Shown: positions 1-10,056, counted from the stretch's first letter. The stretch is 64,000 nucleotides of DNA from Moraxella atlantae NBRC 14588 (GCF_001591265.1 NZ_BCUL01000009.1:19127-83126), one strand, 5' to 3'. Made by a program: numbers and translations. The notes: generated by a model not told the origin, from the sequence alone.

Positions 1-901
1 GCACGCTGTCACTGCCCTTTGGCTGCAAATACAGCTGCCAATCGCGTTCGGCAAAAAACGTCTGCAAACGTGCCATATCCGCCGCGTCCAACGGTGCAAG
101 GTTGCGCACAATCACCGCCACCGCCTGCTTGCTATCGGGCACATCGGGCAGGGTTTCGCCCATTGCCACCTCAAGCTGAGCAATCGCCTCGCGCGCATCT
201 AGGCTGGCGATGAGCTTTTGTAGCTCGGTTAGCTGCTCGCCAATGCGCGCATCAAGCACATGACAGACTTGCAAATCCGCCAAAAAATTGCTGCTGCGCT
301 CACGAAAACCGACCAACGCGCGTTGTTTTTTTTCCACATAACGCACCCCAAGCCGCGCTTTGGTGCGATAGCCCAAACGCTCACCGACCAACGGCGGCAA
401 CCACACCTCGGGCGCAAGCCCCCCTTGATGGGCAAGCAGTTCTGCCAACACCGACTGCTTAAACGCAATCTGTCCATCGGGCTGCCAATGCTGCAGGCTA
501 CAGCCGCCACACACACCAAAATGCGGACACGGCGGCGTTTGACGCTCGGGGCTTGGGTTTGCCAACACCGCCAGCGCATCGCCTTCTTCAAAGCTGCTAC
601 GGCTGTTGGTGATTTGCACACTGACCGTCTCTTGTGGCAGCGCAAAACTGACGAACACTTTTTTGCCGTGTTTATCAATCGGGTGCGCCTCGGCTAACGC
701 TGTCGTCTCTTGCACCTGACCGTACACCGCCACACCGCGCCCATCGTGTGCCAAATTATTCACCGTCAAAGCGACAGGTGCGGCTGCTTGCAAGCGTTTG
801 CGTACGCGCGCGCTGGGTTTGGACTTTTTGTTTGGTGTCTTGGTTAAAGGCGTGTTAGCGAAACCTTGATTGAGATGAGTGGGCAAATCGGTGTTTGACA
901 T
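1..901 (-). CDS. rlmD: 23S rRNA (uracil(1939)-C5)-methyltransferase RlmD, 5' part
   Basis: Partial gene: it starts at an ATG at 901 and runs leftward off the window edge, so the catalytic C-terminal half is not visible. The family makes m5U1939 in 23S rRNA using S-adenosylmethionine. The N-terminus is basic (about residues 1-40) and is followed by a TRAM-like segment containing [17 protein letters not shown]. Next comes the iron-sulfur cysteine cluster [10 protein letters not shown] (Cys about 125, 131, 134), typical of RlmD/RumA. The reading frame is open throughout. RlmCD-type paralogues are an alternative, but the N-terminal layout fits RlmD best. The next gene is divergent. Confidence 0.85.
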   Translation of the reverse strand, partial: MSNTDLPTHLNQGFANTPLTKTPNKKSKPSARVRKRLQAAAPVALTVNNLAHDGRGVAVYGQVQETTALAEAHPIDKHGKKVFVSFALPQETVSVQITNSRSSFEEGDALAVLANPSPERQTPPCPHFGVCGGCSLQHWQPDGQIAFKQSVLAELLAHQGGLAPEVWLPPLVGERLGYRTKARLGVRYVEKKQRALVGFRERSSNFLADLQVCHVLDARIGEQLTELQKLIASLDAREAIAQLEVAMGETLPDVPDSKQAVAVIVRNLAPLDAADMARLQTFFAERDWQLYLQPKGSDSV

Positions 902-1290
902 GGCGTTGGGCTTTGGCAAAATCAGCAAAATGAACAGTAAAATAGCGATAAAATAACGCAATAAAAAACAGACTAGTATAGCCTAATTACGCACTTTATG
1001 CCATGTATAAAATAACGTCGCAGCAATGCCAAACAATATGAAAATCTTACTCAACACTTAGCCCGACAAGGTTTTGCTAGAATAATCCCAACCCCACCAA
1101 AATGACGTCAATGCCAACAAGTAATGCCATGTAAATATCAAGTTTTATGGGCTACTTTCATCTTTTTTTCATCAAGGTATGCTAAAATGCAAAAGCCTAT
1201 AGCTTTTTTCATCTAATAAGAATGAAGCTATTAACGAGTTATAAATAATGCGTTACAAGGATTTGCCACGTCGCCGATAGGATTAGTGCA
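902..1290. other. divergent intergenic region rlmD / CYTH-CHAD gene
   Basis: AT-rich 389-bp spacer between two divergent genes, so it should hold promoters for both. I see no RNA gene. A short hairpin followed by a T-run lies near 1190-1208 (AAAAGC, then GCTTTTTT), but it is too weak to call a terminator. No confident -35/-10 pair was found. Confidence 0.4.
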
Positions 1291-2838
1291 ATGTATGAGA
1301 TCGAGTTAAAATTTTGTGTACCTGAATTCACCCAAGCCAATTTGGATAAGCAGGTACGCACCAAAACCGCCACCCAACAACGGCTTGCTGCGTATTATTA
1401 TGATACTGCCGATCGTGCGTTAGCCAAAGCAGGCATGGCACTGCGAGTACGTTTTGAAAACGGCAACTGGGTACAAACCCTCAAAACCGCAGGCGATGGC
1501 GTGGCAAAACGTGGCGAATTTAACCAAACACGCGACCTTGCGCCCGATGCCGATGCAACTACCATTCGCCCTGATTTGACGGTATTTGACGATCCGAACG
1601 CCAAAGCAGCATTGGAGCGCGTCATGGCATTGGCAGATTTAGATGGCGCGTTGAAATTGCAATATCTGACCGATGTCACGCGTACCAAGCGGTGCATCAA
1701 GAAAAATACCAGCCAAATCGAACTGGCGTACGATGTCGGCACCGTTGCCAAAGGCATCCCAAATGCCGATGACGCTGACGATCAACGCGCGTTGCACGAG
1801 CTAGAGTTTGAGCTGCTAAGTGGCGATGCCAGTGATCTGATTGAGGTTGCCAAAGTATGGTGCAAACGCCACAAGCTATATCTTTCAACCGTGACCAAAG
1901 CTGAGCGCGGCGGTTTGCTGTTAGCAGGCAAGCGTTATCCTGCCGCGACCAAAGCCGATTTAAGCCAGCTCAACTTTGCCAGCGACATCAGTCAGTTTGC
2001 GTTTTTACAGCACGTGGTCAATAATTGCTTGGCGCAAATTCTCCCCAATGCTTCTGCTATCGCCGACGGTAGCCCCGATGGCAACCACGTTCATCAGCTG
2101 CGCGTTGGTATCCGCCGTTTACGCACCGCGCTCAAAACCTTCAAAAATTTCACCGACGCGATTGACCCTAACTGGATATTGGTGCTCAAGCACACCTTTA
2201 GCCTTTTGGGTGAATACCGCGACCGCGAGATTTTGCAAATCAAAACCCAGCCCATGCTAGCGGCACAGGGCGCGCCGCATGTTGAATGGACATTTGATGG
2301 CATCGATGTGCTACCGATTGATGCGGTACGCGCGAATGATTTTCAAATCGTGCTACTTGAGCTGATTAAGTTCACCCATTTGCCTGCACCTGCCGATAGC
2401 CCTGCTGCGCTGCCTGCAGTGCGTAAAAAACTCAAAAAGCTGTTTAAAAAAATCGCCGTCGCCAGCGAGCATTACGCCACGCTTGATACCGACCAACAAC
2501 ACGACGTGCGCAAAGACCTTAAAACCCTGCGCTATGTTAGCGAGTTTGCCGCGCCGCTATTTGCCAACCAAAGCAAGGATAAGGGTAAAGCAAAAGATAC
2601 TGCTAAAGGCAAAAAAAATGCCAAATTGGCAGCGTTTTTGCAGTACCTTGAACCTGCACAAGACCTGTTGGGCGAATACAACGACAATGTGGTTGGACAA
2701 GAACATTATGCCGCCCGCGCCACCACTGACCCCAACGCGCTATTTGCCGTGGGTTGGTTTAGCGGACGCCAAGCCGAGAGCGCGGCACGCTGTGCGGTTG
2801 GCCTGCAAGATATCAAAAACGCACCCGTGTTTTGGTAA
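1291..2838 (+). CDS. CYTH and CHAD domain-containing protein (inorganic triphosphatase-like)
   Basis: 515 residues. The CYTH domain occupies about residues 1-215 and begins with the metal-binding signature EIELKF (the family's ExExK). CYTH enzymes hydrolyse triphosphates within a beta-barrel tunnel; the E. coli relative YgiF is a tripolyphosphatase. The CHAD domain follows from about residue 230. It contains the conserved helix HQLRVGIRRLRTALK near residue 268, rich in His/Arg for binding polyphosphate. A lysine-rich low-complexity insert (about residues 427-445, alternating Lys/Gly/Ala) interrupts the CHAD region. The gene is monocistronic and ends at a strong hairpin terminator shared with the convergent nitroreductase gene. 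The exact substrate is inferred from the family only. Confidence 0.85.
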   Translation: MYEIELKFCVPEFTQANLDKQVRTKTATQQRLAAYYYDTADRALAKAGMALRVRFENGNWVQTLKTAGDGVAKRGEFNQTRDLAPDADATTIRPDLTVFDDPNAKAALERVMALADLDGALKLQYLTDVTRTKRCIKKNTSQIELAYDVGTVAKGIPNADDADDQRALHELEFELLSGDASDLIEVAKVWCKRHKLYLSTVTKAERGGLLLAGKRYPAATKADLSQLNFASDISQFAFLQHVVNNCLAQILPNASAIADGSPDGNHVHQLRVGIRRLRTALKTFKNFTDAIDPNWILVLKHTFSLLGEYRDREILQIKTQPMLAAQGAPHVEWTFDGIDVLPIDAVRANDFQIVLLELIKFTHLPAPADSPAALPAVRKKLKKLFKKIAVASEHYATLDTDQQHDVRKDLKTLRYVSEFAAPLFANQSKDKGKAKDTAKGKKNAKLAAFLQYLEPAQDLLGEYNDNVVGQEHYAARATTDPNALFAVGWFSGRQAESAARCAVGLQDIKNAPVFW

Positions 2839-2870
2839 GCTGTGTTTTGCTAGCTTGTTGCGTAAAAGCA

Positions 2871-2900
2871 AAAAACCGCTAAATATATTAGCGGTTTTTT
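2871..2900. terminator. bidirectional rho-independent terminator
   Basis: Perfect 12-bp stem (AAAAACCGCTAA / TTAGCGGTTTTT) with a short AT loop between convergent genes. The A-run and T-run on the two sides let it act in both directions. Confidence 0.85.
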
Positions 2901-2929
2901 CGTGAGTGGTTACGCGTCAAAATCTGGCA

Positions 2930-3547
2930 TTATTGGTCAAACACTTGCAAACGCGGCTCAATTGGATCAAATTCTTTATCGCCTGCAGGCTGTTCGACCC
3001 CACCAAACACCAACTGGGCAATCAGCTGCCAATTGGGGTTGATATCCCATGTTTGTCTGACTTGTTCAGCCACCACAGGCGCGTAGTGCTGTAAGTTTGC
3101 GCCGACACCTGCCGCCGCCAATGCTGTCCAAACCACATATTGGTGCATCGCGTCACTGTGCTCTGCCCACACAGAAAAGCTGTCAGCATACGTGGGGAAT
3201 CGTTCCTGTAAATCACGCACTACCGCTTGGTCTTCATAAAATAAAATCGTACCTGCAGCAGCTTTAAAGCCTGCCATTTTTTGCGCTGTGGATTGAAATT
3301 GCTCATCGTCATTGACGATGTTACGCAAAGCGTCTTCGGTCAATTGCCAAAATTTTTGGTGCGCCTCTGCCCATAACACGACCAGTCGTGTACTTTGTGA
3401 GTTAAACGATGACGGCGTGTGCAGCAATGCCTCACGCACGATACTCTCAACATCAGCCTTTGAAATCGGCAATTGATCGTTCAGCGCGTACACGCTACGG
3501 CGCAGTTTAGCGGCTTGTTGAAAGTGTTGTAGGGTAGGGGTGGTCAT
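2930..3547 (-). CDS. nitroreductase family protein
   Basis: 205 residues, the usual size of compact FMN-dependent nitroreductases of the YdjA/Frm2 type (COG3560-like). The N-terminus RRSVYALND and the segment TPSSFNSQSTRLVVLW match the family's phosphate/FMN-binding region. GVGANLQHYAP is the conserved central motif. It probably reduces nitro or quinone compounds with NAD(P)H in the cytoplasm; the physiological substrate is unknown. The start is an ATG at 3547 with TAGGAG 8 bases upstream. A tnpB element sits directly upstream on the same strand, and the read-through tnpB frame stops inside this ribosome binding site. The original promoter may therefore have been displaced. Confidence 0.85.
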   Translation of the reverse strand: MTTPTLQHFQQAAKLRRSVYALNDQLPISKADVESIVREALLHTPSSFNSQSTRLVVLWAEAHQKFWQLTEDALRNIVNDDEQFQSTAQKMAGFKAAAGTILFYEDQAVVRDLQERFPTYADSFSVWAEHSDAMHQYVVWTALAAAGVGANLQHYAPVVAEQVRQTWDINPNWQLIAQLVFGGVEQPAGDKEFDPIEPRLQVFDQ

Positions 3548-3555
3548 GCTTGCTC

Positions 3556-4719
3556 CTAAATTGGTTGGTCAAATTTGTTGTAGTAGGTGATAAGATTTTG
3601 ACTTCCTCCCCTCCCTAAAGTGAGGGGGATTCCTTCTACAAGACGGTTAAGCCCAACCGCAAGAATGTTCCGACTGGCATTAATATCTCTATCATGCCAT
3701 GTGCCACACTTAGCACAAGTCCATTCTCTTATTCGCAAACCTGCTCTACCTTTCGGACTACTGGACGTATCGCCACAGCACGAACAAGTTTGGGTAGTGT
3801 ATTTCTCATTGACGATTTCAAAACGGCAACCTGCGTGCTCGCATTTGTAGGTCAGTTGTCGTTTGAGTTCAAACCAACCTGCATCGTAAACCGATTTGGC
3901 TAGTTTGCCTTTTTTATGGTTGAATTGGGTGGTTTTAACATCGCCGACCACGATTAGGGCGTTATCTTTGACTAATCGGGTGGTGAATTTGTGGATGAGG
4001 TCTTGACGGGTATTTTTGATTTTGGCATGGATTGCCTTAACACGCTGTTTGTTTTTTGCTCGTTGGGCGATACTCAATTTTTTAGCCCATGCCTGTGTTT
4101 GTTTAATTTGTAGTTTATCGCCATTTGAGGCGGTGGCACTGTCTTTTAAGCCTAAGTCAATACCGACACTACCTGCTCCGCATTGGGTTTTAGGGTATTC
4201 TTTGACGGTGATACACGCATACCATCGGTTACGGCTGTCTTGTACAATCTCGCAGGTGTTGATTTGATATAGGCTAAGATTGTAGCTGTCCCATAGGTCG
4301 ATGATGAGTTTTTGTCCTTTGGCTAGGCTTAGTTGTAGTGTCGATTTTAAGCCCTTTTTGCCTGTTTGGTGGGTGGCAATGTGTTTGATGGCGGATTGTT
4401 TAAATGGTAGCCAACCGAGTGATTGACGTTTTGAGTTTGGGTTGTTGGTTCGCCATGATAGTTTAGCTTTTTTGCATTGGCGACGCGATTTGGCATGGGT
4501 TTCGTTGATGGCTTGGATGGTTTGCGAGTGTAAGCCAAGGAATTCGCCGCTACCTTTGGTATATTCGTTTAGGTCATAGGCTGAAAAGAATTTGCCTGTT
4601 TTTTGTAGGTACTTGTAACTCAAGTCATTGATGTAGTTCCATACGAAATTAACCGAACCGCTTAGGCGGTTAAGCTTCGTTATGTGTTTGTCTCGTATGC
4701 GTAGCTTGAGTGTTTTCAT
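3556..4719 (-). CDS. tnpB: TnpB-family RNA-guided nuclease homologue, frameshifted C-terminus
   Basis: 387 residues. The N-terminal helix-turn-helix-like region and wedge precede the RuvC domain. RuvC-I is GIDLGLKDSA (Asp188) and the zinc finger is TCSCCG...CAKCG. RuvC-III is HDRDINAS. At RuvC-II the usual Glu is Gly (IVVGDV, Gly259), while Glu305 lies in VNEKYTTQ. Compared with the second copy it has one extra C in a C-run at the end of the gene. The frame therefore skips the normal TAG, reads through the right end and adds about 22 residues from flanking DNA. Its new stop TAG at 3556 overlaps the nitroreductase ribosome binding site. Activity is unproven. Confidence 0.9.
   Translation of the reverse strand: MKTLKLRIRDKHITKLNRLSGSVNFVWNYINDLSYKYLQKTGKFFSAYDLNEYTKGSGEFLGLHSQTIQAINETHAKSRRQCKKAKLSWRTNNPNSKRQSLGWLPFKQSAIKHIATHQTGKKGLKSTLQLSLAKGQKLIIDLWDSYNLSLYQINTCEIVQDSRNRWYACITVKEYPKTQCGAGSVGIDLGLKDSATASNGDKLQIKQTQAWAKKLSIAQRAKNKQRVKAIHAKIKNTRQDLIHKFTTRLVKDNALIVVGDVKTTQFNHKKGKLAKSVYDAGWFELKRQLTYKCEHAGCRFEIVNEKYTTQTCSCCGDTSSSPKGRAGLRIREWTCAKCGTWHDRDINASRNILAVGLNRLVEGIPLTLGRGGSQNLITYYNKFDQPI
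3598..3700 (-). ncRNA. predicted omega-RNA 3' scaffold of tnpB copy 1
   Basis: In TnpB systems the guide RNA overlaps the 3' end of tnpB and the right end, with the guide taken from DNA beyond the right end. Here a hairpin CGGTT-GGGCTT-AACCG (3644-3659) lies inside the last tnpB codons, and the right-end hairpin of C/G runs follows. The stem differs from the other copies by compensatory changes, which supports function as RNA. The 5' end cannot be placed from sequence. Confidence 0.45.
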
Positions 4720-4826
4720 GGGTTTATTTTAACATATTTAGTATCTTATCGTGTGTAAGCATAGCTACTTAAGTTGCCTTATATCCACCGCCTAAAGTCG
4801 CAGGTTTACGGCAACGGAGGATAAAA
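3598..4826 (-). mobile_element. IS200/IS605-type tnpB element, copy 1
   Basis: Element of about 1.23 kb without tnpA, bounded by the same ends as three other copies in the window. The left end (right side here, near 4773-4826) has TTGCC...GGCAA enclosing a GGCGGTGG hairpin, preceded by TTTTATC. The right end (3598-3635) carries the hairpin of CCCC/GGGG runs and ends GGAAGTCAA. There are no target duplications or long inverted repeats, as expected for this family. The exact base-level boundaries are uncertain by a few bases because TTTTATC and TCAA occur in every copy and could be target or element. Confidence 0.85.
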
Positions 4827-4883
4827 CTGTTCTATAGGTTTTTATGTTGTTCAATAGGGTGCTAAATACCATGAAAAGCGCAT

Positions 4884-4918
4884 AAAAAAAGGGTTCGCGT
4901 GGTTGAGCGAACCCTTTT
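4884..4918 (-). terminator. terminator downstream of tRNA-Pro
   Basis: Stem AAAGGGTTCGC / GCGAACCCTTT followed on the minus strand by a run of T. It lies 12 bases beyond the tRNA 3' end and would end its transcript. Confidence 0.85.
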
Positions 4919-4929
4919 AAATTCTTGTT

Positions 4930-5006
4930 TGGTCGGGGAGACAGGATTTGAACCTGCGACCCCTTGCACCCCATGCAAGTGCGCTACCAGGCTGCGCTAC
5001 ACCCCG
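4930..5006 (-). tRNA. tRNA-Pro (anticodon GGG)
   Basis: 77-nt cloverleaf with encoded CCA. The acceptor CGGGGTG pairs with the 3' strand before ACCA. The D-arm contains AGCCTGGTAGCGC, the anticodon stem CTTGC/GCAAG encloses ATGGGGT (anticodon GGG), and the T-arm contains GGTTCAAATCC. It reads proline CCC/CCU codons. Confidence 0.95.
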
Positions 5007-5019
5007 AACAAGGCTTGCT

Positions 5020-5048
5020 ATTATAGTCAAGCGTTGGCGCAACTGCAA
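5020..5048 (-). promoter_or_regulatory. sigma70-type promoter for tRNA-Pro
   Basis: On the minus strand TTGCAG (5043-5048) and TATAAT (5020-5025) are separated by 17 bases, ending about 13 bases before the tRNA. It lies in the gap after gatB, so the tRNA has its own promoter. Confidence 0.75.
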
Positions 5049-5059
5049 GCGATTTTTGC

Positions 5060-6583
5060 TTAATTGTCCAGCAGCTGCTTGAGCAAGGCATTGACTTGTG
5101 CAGGATTGGCTTTGCCTTTTGACGCTTTCATCACTTGCCCAACCAAACCATTAAACGCTTTTTGCTTGCCTGACTTGTATTCATCCACCATGGCTTGGTT
5201 ATTTTTTAGCACGTCTTCGACCATGGCCTGAATCGCGCCCACATCGGTTTCTTGTTTTAAGCCTTTATCGGCGATAATGGTATCAACCGCGTCATCACCA
5301 TCGCCGCCTTCACCTGCCAATAGGGCGGCAAATGCTTGTTTGGCAAGCTTGCCCGATAGGGTGTTGTCGTTGATACGCTCAATCAGCTTTGCCAGCTGTG
5401 CGGCGCGAATCGGACTTTGCTCGATGGTTTGTTCTTGCTTGTTGAGTGCGCCCAATAGGTCACCCATGATCCAGTTTGCCGCGGTTTTGGCATGGGCATC
5501 GCCCACGTGGGCAACGACTTGCTCAAAATAATCTGCCAATGCACGGCTAGCGGTCAAAATACGGCTATCATACTCAGGCAAGCCAAGGTCAGTTTGTAAG
5601 CGCGTACGCCGTGCGGTCGGCAGCTCAGGGAGGCTTGCGCGAATGTTGGTCAGCGTTGCTTCGTCGATATGGACGGGTAGCAAATCAGGGTCGGGGAAGT
5701 AGCGGTAATCGTTGGCTTCTTCTTTCGTGCGCATGGCGCGTGTGGTGTTGGTGGCAGGGTCATATAGGCGCGTGGCTTGCTCAACCTTGCCGCCATCTTC
5801 GATGACATCAATCTGCCGTTCAATCTCAGCGTTAATCGCTTGCTCAATAAAGCGAAATGAGTTTAGATTTTTTAGCTCATTGCGTATGCCTAGCGGTGCG
5901 TTGGGCTTACGTACCGACACGTTACAGTCTGCACGAAACGAGCCTTCTGCCATAATTGCGTCCGAAATACCAAGCCATGTCACCAACTGGTGCACGGCGC
6001 GTACATACGCCACCGCTTCGGCAGCCGAGCGCATGTCAGGCTCAGAGACAATCTCAATCAGCGGTGTGCCTGCACGGTTTAAGTCAATCCCCGTCATTTG
6101 TGGCACTGCGTCATGCACTGATTTGCCCGCGTCCTCCTCAAGGTGCGCGCGCGTGATGCCAATGCGCTTGGCGTATTCGTCTTTTTCGCCCTCATTGACC
6201 ACGATGTCAATATGCCCACGTCCCACGATGGGCTGTTGCATTTGGCTAATTTGATAACCTTTGGGCAAATCGGGGTAAAAGTAGTTTTTACGGTCAAAGG
6301 CGTTGATTGTACCAAGTTCTGCGTCAATACCTATGCCAAATTTGAGCGCTTTTTCAACGGCGGCGTGGTTGAGTACAGGCAATGTGCCAGGCATCGCCAA
6401 ATCAACCAAGTTTGCTTGAGTGTTGGGTGCTTGCCCAAATGCTGTTGGCGCGTCAGAAAAAATCTTGCTGTCGGTGTTAAGTTGGCAATGAATCTCAATG
6501 CCAATCACCACTTCATAACCATCGACCAACGGGGCTTGTCGCGCGGTATCGTTGGTAGCAGGTGTTGCGGTTTGACTTGTCAT
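5060..6583 (-). CDS. gatB: Asp-tRNA(Asn)/Glu-tRNA(Gln) amidotransferase subunit B
   Basis: 507 residues. GatB binds the mischarged tRNA, phosphorylates the Glu/Asp side chain and accepts ammonia channelled from GatA. The N-terminal catalytic cradle begins [16 protein letters not shown] and includes [33 protein letters not shown] follows, and the C-terminal YqeY-like tail (about residues 355-507) contacts tRNA. The start ATG at 6583 has AAGGA 8 bases upstream. It is the last gene of gatC-gatA-gatB. The presence of this complex implies that Gln-tRNA or Asn-tRNA may be made by the indirect route. Confidence 0.97.
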   Translation of the reverse strand: MTSQTATPATNDTARQAPLVDGYEVVIGIEIHCQLNTDSKIFSDAPTAFGQAPNTQANLVDLAMPGTLPVLNHAAVEKALKFGIGIDAELGTINAFDRKNYFYPDLPKGYQISQMQQPIVGRGHIDIVVNEGEKDEYAKRIGITRAHLEEDAGKSVHDAVPQMTGIDLNRAGTPLIEIVSEPDMRSAAEAVAYVRAVHQLVTWLGISDAIMAEGSFRADCNVSVRKPNAPLGIRNELKNLNSFRFIEQAINAEIERQIDVIEDGGKVEQATRLYDPATNTTRAMRTKEEANDYRYFPDPDLLPVHIDEATLTNIRASLPELPTARRTRLQTDLGLPEYDSRILTASRALADYFEQVVAHVGDAHAKTAANWIMGDLLGALNKQEQTIEQSPIRAAQLAKLIERINDNTLSGKLAKQAFAALLAGEGGDGDDAVDTIIADKGLKQETDVGAIQAMVEDVLKNNQAMVDEYKSGKQKAFNGLVGQVMKASKGKANPAQVNALLKQLLDN

Positions 6584-6636
6584 TCCAAGTTCCTTGCGGT
6601 AATTTTATCTAAAAAAATTCTTGTCAAAGTATCGGT

Positions 6637-8151
6637 TTAATTTTTTGCTAGCGGTGACAACTGACGGTGAAAATCCGTCGCTTGTTGGAAGCTATCGGCG
6701 ATTTGTAGCAGCTGGCTTTCTTGCCAATGCGCGCCAATCAGCTGTAGACCTACAGGCAAACCTTGTCCATCAAAGCCAACAGGTAGGCTCAGCGCAGGCA
6801 AACCTGCCAAGTTCACCCCGATGGTGTAGACATCGCCAACGTAAATTTGCTCAGGGCTCAATGCCTCGCCAATACGGTAGGCGGTGGTTGGTGTGGTCGG
6901 TGTGGCAATCACGTCGCACTGACTCAGCGCGCGCAAAAAGTCATCGCGAACCAAACGGCGTACCTTTTGTGCTTTAACATAATACGCGTCAAAATAACCT
7001 GCCGATAGCGCGTAAGTACCCATCAAAATCCGTCGCTGTACCTCATTGCCAAAGCCTTCTGAGCGTGAGCGCGTGTACAAGTCTTGCAAATTGGCAGGGT
7101 TATCGCAGCGGTAGCCATAGCGCACGCCATCATAACGCGACAAGTTAGATGATGCTTCTGCACTTGCCAACAAATAATACGTTGCTAGCGTGATGTCGGT
7201 GTCGGTCAAGTGGATATCGACCAACGTCGCGCCTAAATCCTCGTATTGCTTGAGCGCGGCGCGGATCACCTGCTCAACATCAGCGTTTAAACCATTGGTA
7301 AAATAGCTGCTGGGCACACCGATTTTGACCCCCGCCAATGGCTTATCACCTGCCGACTGACGCGCGGCTTGCAATTCGGCAATATAATCGGGCACAGCAA
7401 CCTGAACACTGGTGGAGTCTTTGCTATCAAAACCTGCCAGCGCTTGCAGCAGATACGCGCAGTCTTGCGCCGATTTACCAAAGCTGCCTGCTTGGTCAAA
7501 ACTTGACGCATAGGCAACCATGCCATAACGCGACACACGCCCATAAGTGGGTTTTAGCCCCGTCAAACCACAAAATGACGCAGGTTGGCGAATTGATCCG
7601 CCTGTGTCTGAGCCCGTGGCGATCGGCGCAAAACCTGCTGCCACTGCCGCTGCCGATCCACCCGATGACCCGCCAGGTACGCGTGCTGTGTCCCAAGGGT
7701 TATGCACCGCGCCAAAATACGACGACTCATTGTCCGACCCCATAGCAAACTCATCCATACTGGTCTTGCCAAGCATGACCAAGCCCTGCTCACGGCATTG
7801 GGCGACGATGGTGGCATCATACGGCGCGACAAAGTTTTTTAGCATTTTTGAGCCGCACGTCGTTGCCACACCTTGGGTGCAAAAAATATCTTTATGCGCC
7901 AACGGAACACCCGTCAAAAGCGGCGCATCACCTGCAGCAAGGCGCGTATCAGCGGCTTTGGCTTGGGTGTGTGCCACCTCAGGCGTAACAGTAATAAAGC
8001 TATTGACGGCACTGTCTTGCTGCTCGATACGCTGCAAAAAATGCTCAGTCAATTCAACCGCGCTAAATTGCTTGTTTTGTAAGCCTTGCACCAGTTCACT
8101 GACGGACAGTGTGTGTAGCTGCGCAGGCAAATCAGAAGATAAATCACTCAT
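6637..8151 (-). CDS. gatA: Asp-tRNA(Asn)/Glu-tRNA(Gln) amidotransferase subunit A
   Basis: 504 residues from the ATG at 8151; a TTG 18 bases upstream would add six residues but has no better ribosome site. It is an amidase-signature glutaminase that releases ammonia for GatB. The catalytic triad is visible: Lys87 in AHKDIF, the cis-Ser at 162 in [11 protein letters not shown] and the nucleophile Ser186 in DTGGSIRQP, with the 75- and 24-residue spacing known for GatA. It lies between gatC and gatB on the same strand, with a 55-bp gap to gatC. Confidence 0.97.
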   Translation of the reverse strand: MSDLSSDLPAQLHTLSVSELVQGLQNKQFSAVELTEHFLQRIEQQDSAVNSFITVTPEVAHTQAKAADTRLAAGDAPLLTGVPLAHKDIFCTQGVATTCGSKMLKNFVAPYDATIVAQCREQGLVMLGKTSMDEFAMGSDNESSYFGAVHNPWDTARVPGGSSGGSAAAVAAGFAPIATGSDTGGSIRQPASFCGLTGLKPTYGRVSRYGMVAYASSFDQAGSFGKSAQDCAYLLQALAGFDSKDSTSVQVAVPDYIAELQAARQSAGDKPLAGVKIGVPSSYFTNGLNADVEQVIRAALKQYEDLGATLVDIHLTDTDITLATYYLLASAEASSNLSRYDGVRYGYRCDNPANLQDLYTRSRSEGFGNEVQRRILMGTYALSAGYFDAYYVKAQKVRRLVRDDFLRALSQCDVIATPTTPTTAYRIGEALSPEQIYVGDVYTIGVNLAGLPALSLPVGFDGQGLPVGLQLIGAHWQESQLLQIADSFQQATDFHRQLSPLAKN

Positions 8152-8206
8152 AATAGTTCGCTTAACCAAATATCAATTTTTAAAAATTTAAACAATAAAT
8201 ATAAAG

Positions 8207-8500
8207 TTACTCAATGACCTGCGGTACCACATACAATCCATCGACTACAGCAGGCGCGATGGACTGGTTGCGCTCGCGGTCAATATCCGCGTTGGCAACG
8301 TCGGTACGCAGCGGCTGGGTCATATCGTGCACATTGGTCAAAGGTGCAACGCCTTCGGTATCCACACTGGCTAAAATATCCATCATGCCCAAAATTTTGC
8401 TGATACCTTGAGCAAACTCGGCAGCGCGTGTGTCATCGACGGCAAGGCGCGATAACTTTGCCATGTCTTGAATTTGTTGGGCAGAAATAGAAGCAGTCAT
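8207..8500 (-). CDS. gatC: Asp-tRNA(Asn)/Glu-tRNA(Gln) amidotransferase subunit C
   Basis: 97 residues, the normal size. The small helical subunit wraps around GatA and stabilises the GatCAB complex. The N-terminal helix ISAQQIQDMAKLSRLAV and the C-terminal segment RTDVANADIDRERNQS, ending in VVDGLYVVPQVIE, are typical. First gene of the gatCAB operon, so the operon promoter should lie just above 8500, where an inverted repeat is also present. Confidence 0.95.
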   Translation of the reverse strand: MTASISAQQIQDMAKLSRLAVDDTRAAEFAQGISKILGMMDILASVDTEGVAPLTNVHDMTQPLRTDVANADIDRERNQSIAPAVVDGLYVVPQVIE

Positions 8501-9024
8501 AATTATCCTTAGAATTTTTTACGATAAATAAAATAGGCTAAACCAATACATAGCCGAACCAGTTAATCGATACCAAATTGTGACACAATTGTTACACTTA
8601 ATAATTTGTCACAAAAAAACTTAAAATCGTACGTTTGTCCTGCGGCATTATATCGGCAAATGACTATATTTTGCGCTATTTTAACGCTATAATCTAGCAC
8701 TATTCTATGTTAGCACCCGTTTTGTGTTGCGTGTCGTTGTATATGACCAAGGTATAGGGTGGGGTGCCAGCAATGGTTGTTCGCATTTTATCCCAAATTA
8801 TCTAGCTTATTATAAAGTATTGTTAAATAATTTGGATTGTCTGTCGCTGTTTGCTGCTGCACTGATTGATTTTTTTGCGTGTATTCTACCGATTGATCGA
8901 TTTGCCCTAGCTATCATACCTTAGCCTAGCGAAAACCAACACCAAATTGCTAAACAATAGCCGAATTTCGCCTTATTTTTTTATCCGCTGTAACTTACAG
9001 TGAAGTCTCACTGGGAAACAATTC
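8501..9024. other. divergent intergenic region gatC / mreB
   Basis: 524 bp, AT-rich, between two divergent operons and expected to hold both promoters. It contains the inverted repeat listed separately near 8579-8614. No RNA gene, repeat family or credible small protein was seen. Short frames in it have no ribosome site or composition like the neighbouring genes. Confidence 0.4.
8579..8614. promoter_or_regulatory. inverted repeat upstream of gatC, possible operator
   Basis: The half-sites TTGTGAC and GTCACAA are separated by about 22 AT-rich bases, 80-115 bp before the gatC start. Such a symmetric pair could bind a dimeric regulator. No regulator is identified, and chance occurrence in AT-rich DNA is possible. 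Confidence 0.3.
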
Positions 9025-10056
9025 ATGAGCCTGTTTGGATTTTTATCAACCAATATTGCCATTGACCTCGGCACCGCCAACACCTTGATTTATGCCCCCA
9101 ACAAAGGCGTGGTGCTCAACGAACCGACGGTCGTCGCGCTGCGCAGTAATCGCACACAAAACCCAACGGTCGCCGCGGTTGGCATTGATGCCAAACAGAT
9201 GCTAGGTCGTACACCCGATAATATCACAGCGATCCGCCCGCTCAAAGACGGGGTAATTGCCGATTTTGAAGTTACCCAAAAAATGCTCAAGCATTTTATC
9301 CAAAAGGTTAAGGCAAAGCGGTTTTTATCCAATCCCAATGTGATTGTTTGCGTACCGTGCAAATCAACTTTGGTTGAGCGCAAAGCGATTCGTGAAGCGG
9401 TCGAGTCGGCAGGCGCAAATAAGGCGTTGCTGCTTGAAGAACCGATGGCGGCAGCATTGGGCGCAGGCTTACCCGTGCATGATGCCAGTGGTTCAATGGT
9501 TGTTGATATCGGCGGTGGTACGACAGAGATTGCGGTGATTGCTTTATCAGGCTGTGTTTACGCTGATTCAATTCGCATTGGCGGCGATGTGTTTGATGAA
9601 GCCATCATCACCCATGTCCGCCGTACGCATGGCTGCGTGATTGGTGAAACCACCGCTGAGCGCATCAAAACTGAAGTTGGTACGGCATTGGATGATGGCG
9701 GTGCACCACTGGAGGTGGAGGTACGCGGACGCAGCATGGCAGAAGGCGTGCCAAAAACCTTTACCGTCACTTCTACCGAGATTCAAAAGGCACTTAGCGA
9801 TCCATTGGCAGGTATCGTGGCAGGTGTCAAAGCTGCCTTGGAGCAGACCCCACCGGAATTGTCGTCTGATATTGCCGAGCGTGGCATTGTCTTGACAGGC
9901 GGTGGCGCACTGCTGCGTAATCTTGATGTGCTGTTGTCGCGTGAGACAGGTTTGCCTGTCACGGTGGCTGAAGATCCTTTGACTTGCGTTAGCCGTGGTG
10001 GTGGGCGCGCGTTGGATTTTATCAATAACAAAGCATTGAATATGATTTTTGTTTAA
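9025..10056 (+). CDS. mreB: rod shape-determining protein MreB
   Basis: 343 residues. Bacterial actin that forms membrane-associated filaments and positions lateral wall synthesis. Phosphate-1 loop [13 protein letters not shown] is near the start, [13 protein letters not shown] is phosphate-2 (about residues 160-172) and [13 protein letters not shown] is the adenosine motif near residue 290. The N-terminal MSLFGFL is the amphipathic membrane anchor. First gene of mreB-mreC-mreD, transcribed away from gatCAB. Confidence 0.97.
   Translation: MSLFGFLSTNIAIDLGTANTLIYAPNKGVVLNEPTVVALRSNRTQNPTVAAVGIDAKQMLGRTPDNITAIRPLKDGVIADFEVTQKMLKHFIQKVKAKRFLSNPNVIVCVPCKSTLVERKAIREAVESAGANKALLLEEPMAAALGAGLPVHDASGSMVVDIGGGTTEIAVIALSGCVYADSIRIGGDVFDEAIITHVRRTHGCVIGETTAERIKTEVGTALDDGGAPLEVEVRGRSMAEGVPKTFTVTSTEIQKALSDPLAGIVAGVKAALEQTPPELSSDIAERGIVLTGGGALLRNLDVLLSRETGLPVTVAEDPLTCVSRGGGRALDFINNKALNMIFV

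Noticed and set aside
8724..8924. 66-residue frame between gatC and mreB
   Set aside because: No ribosome site, no similarity recognised, and it lies where promoters are expected.
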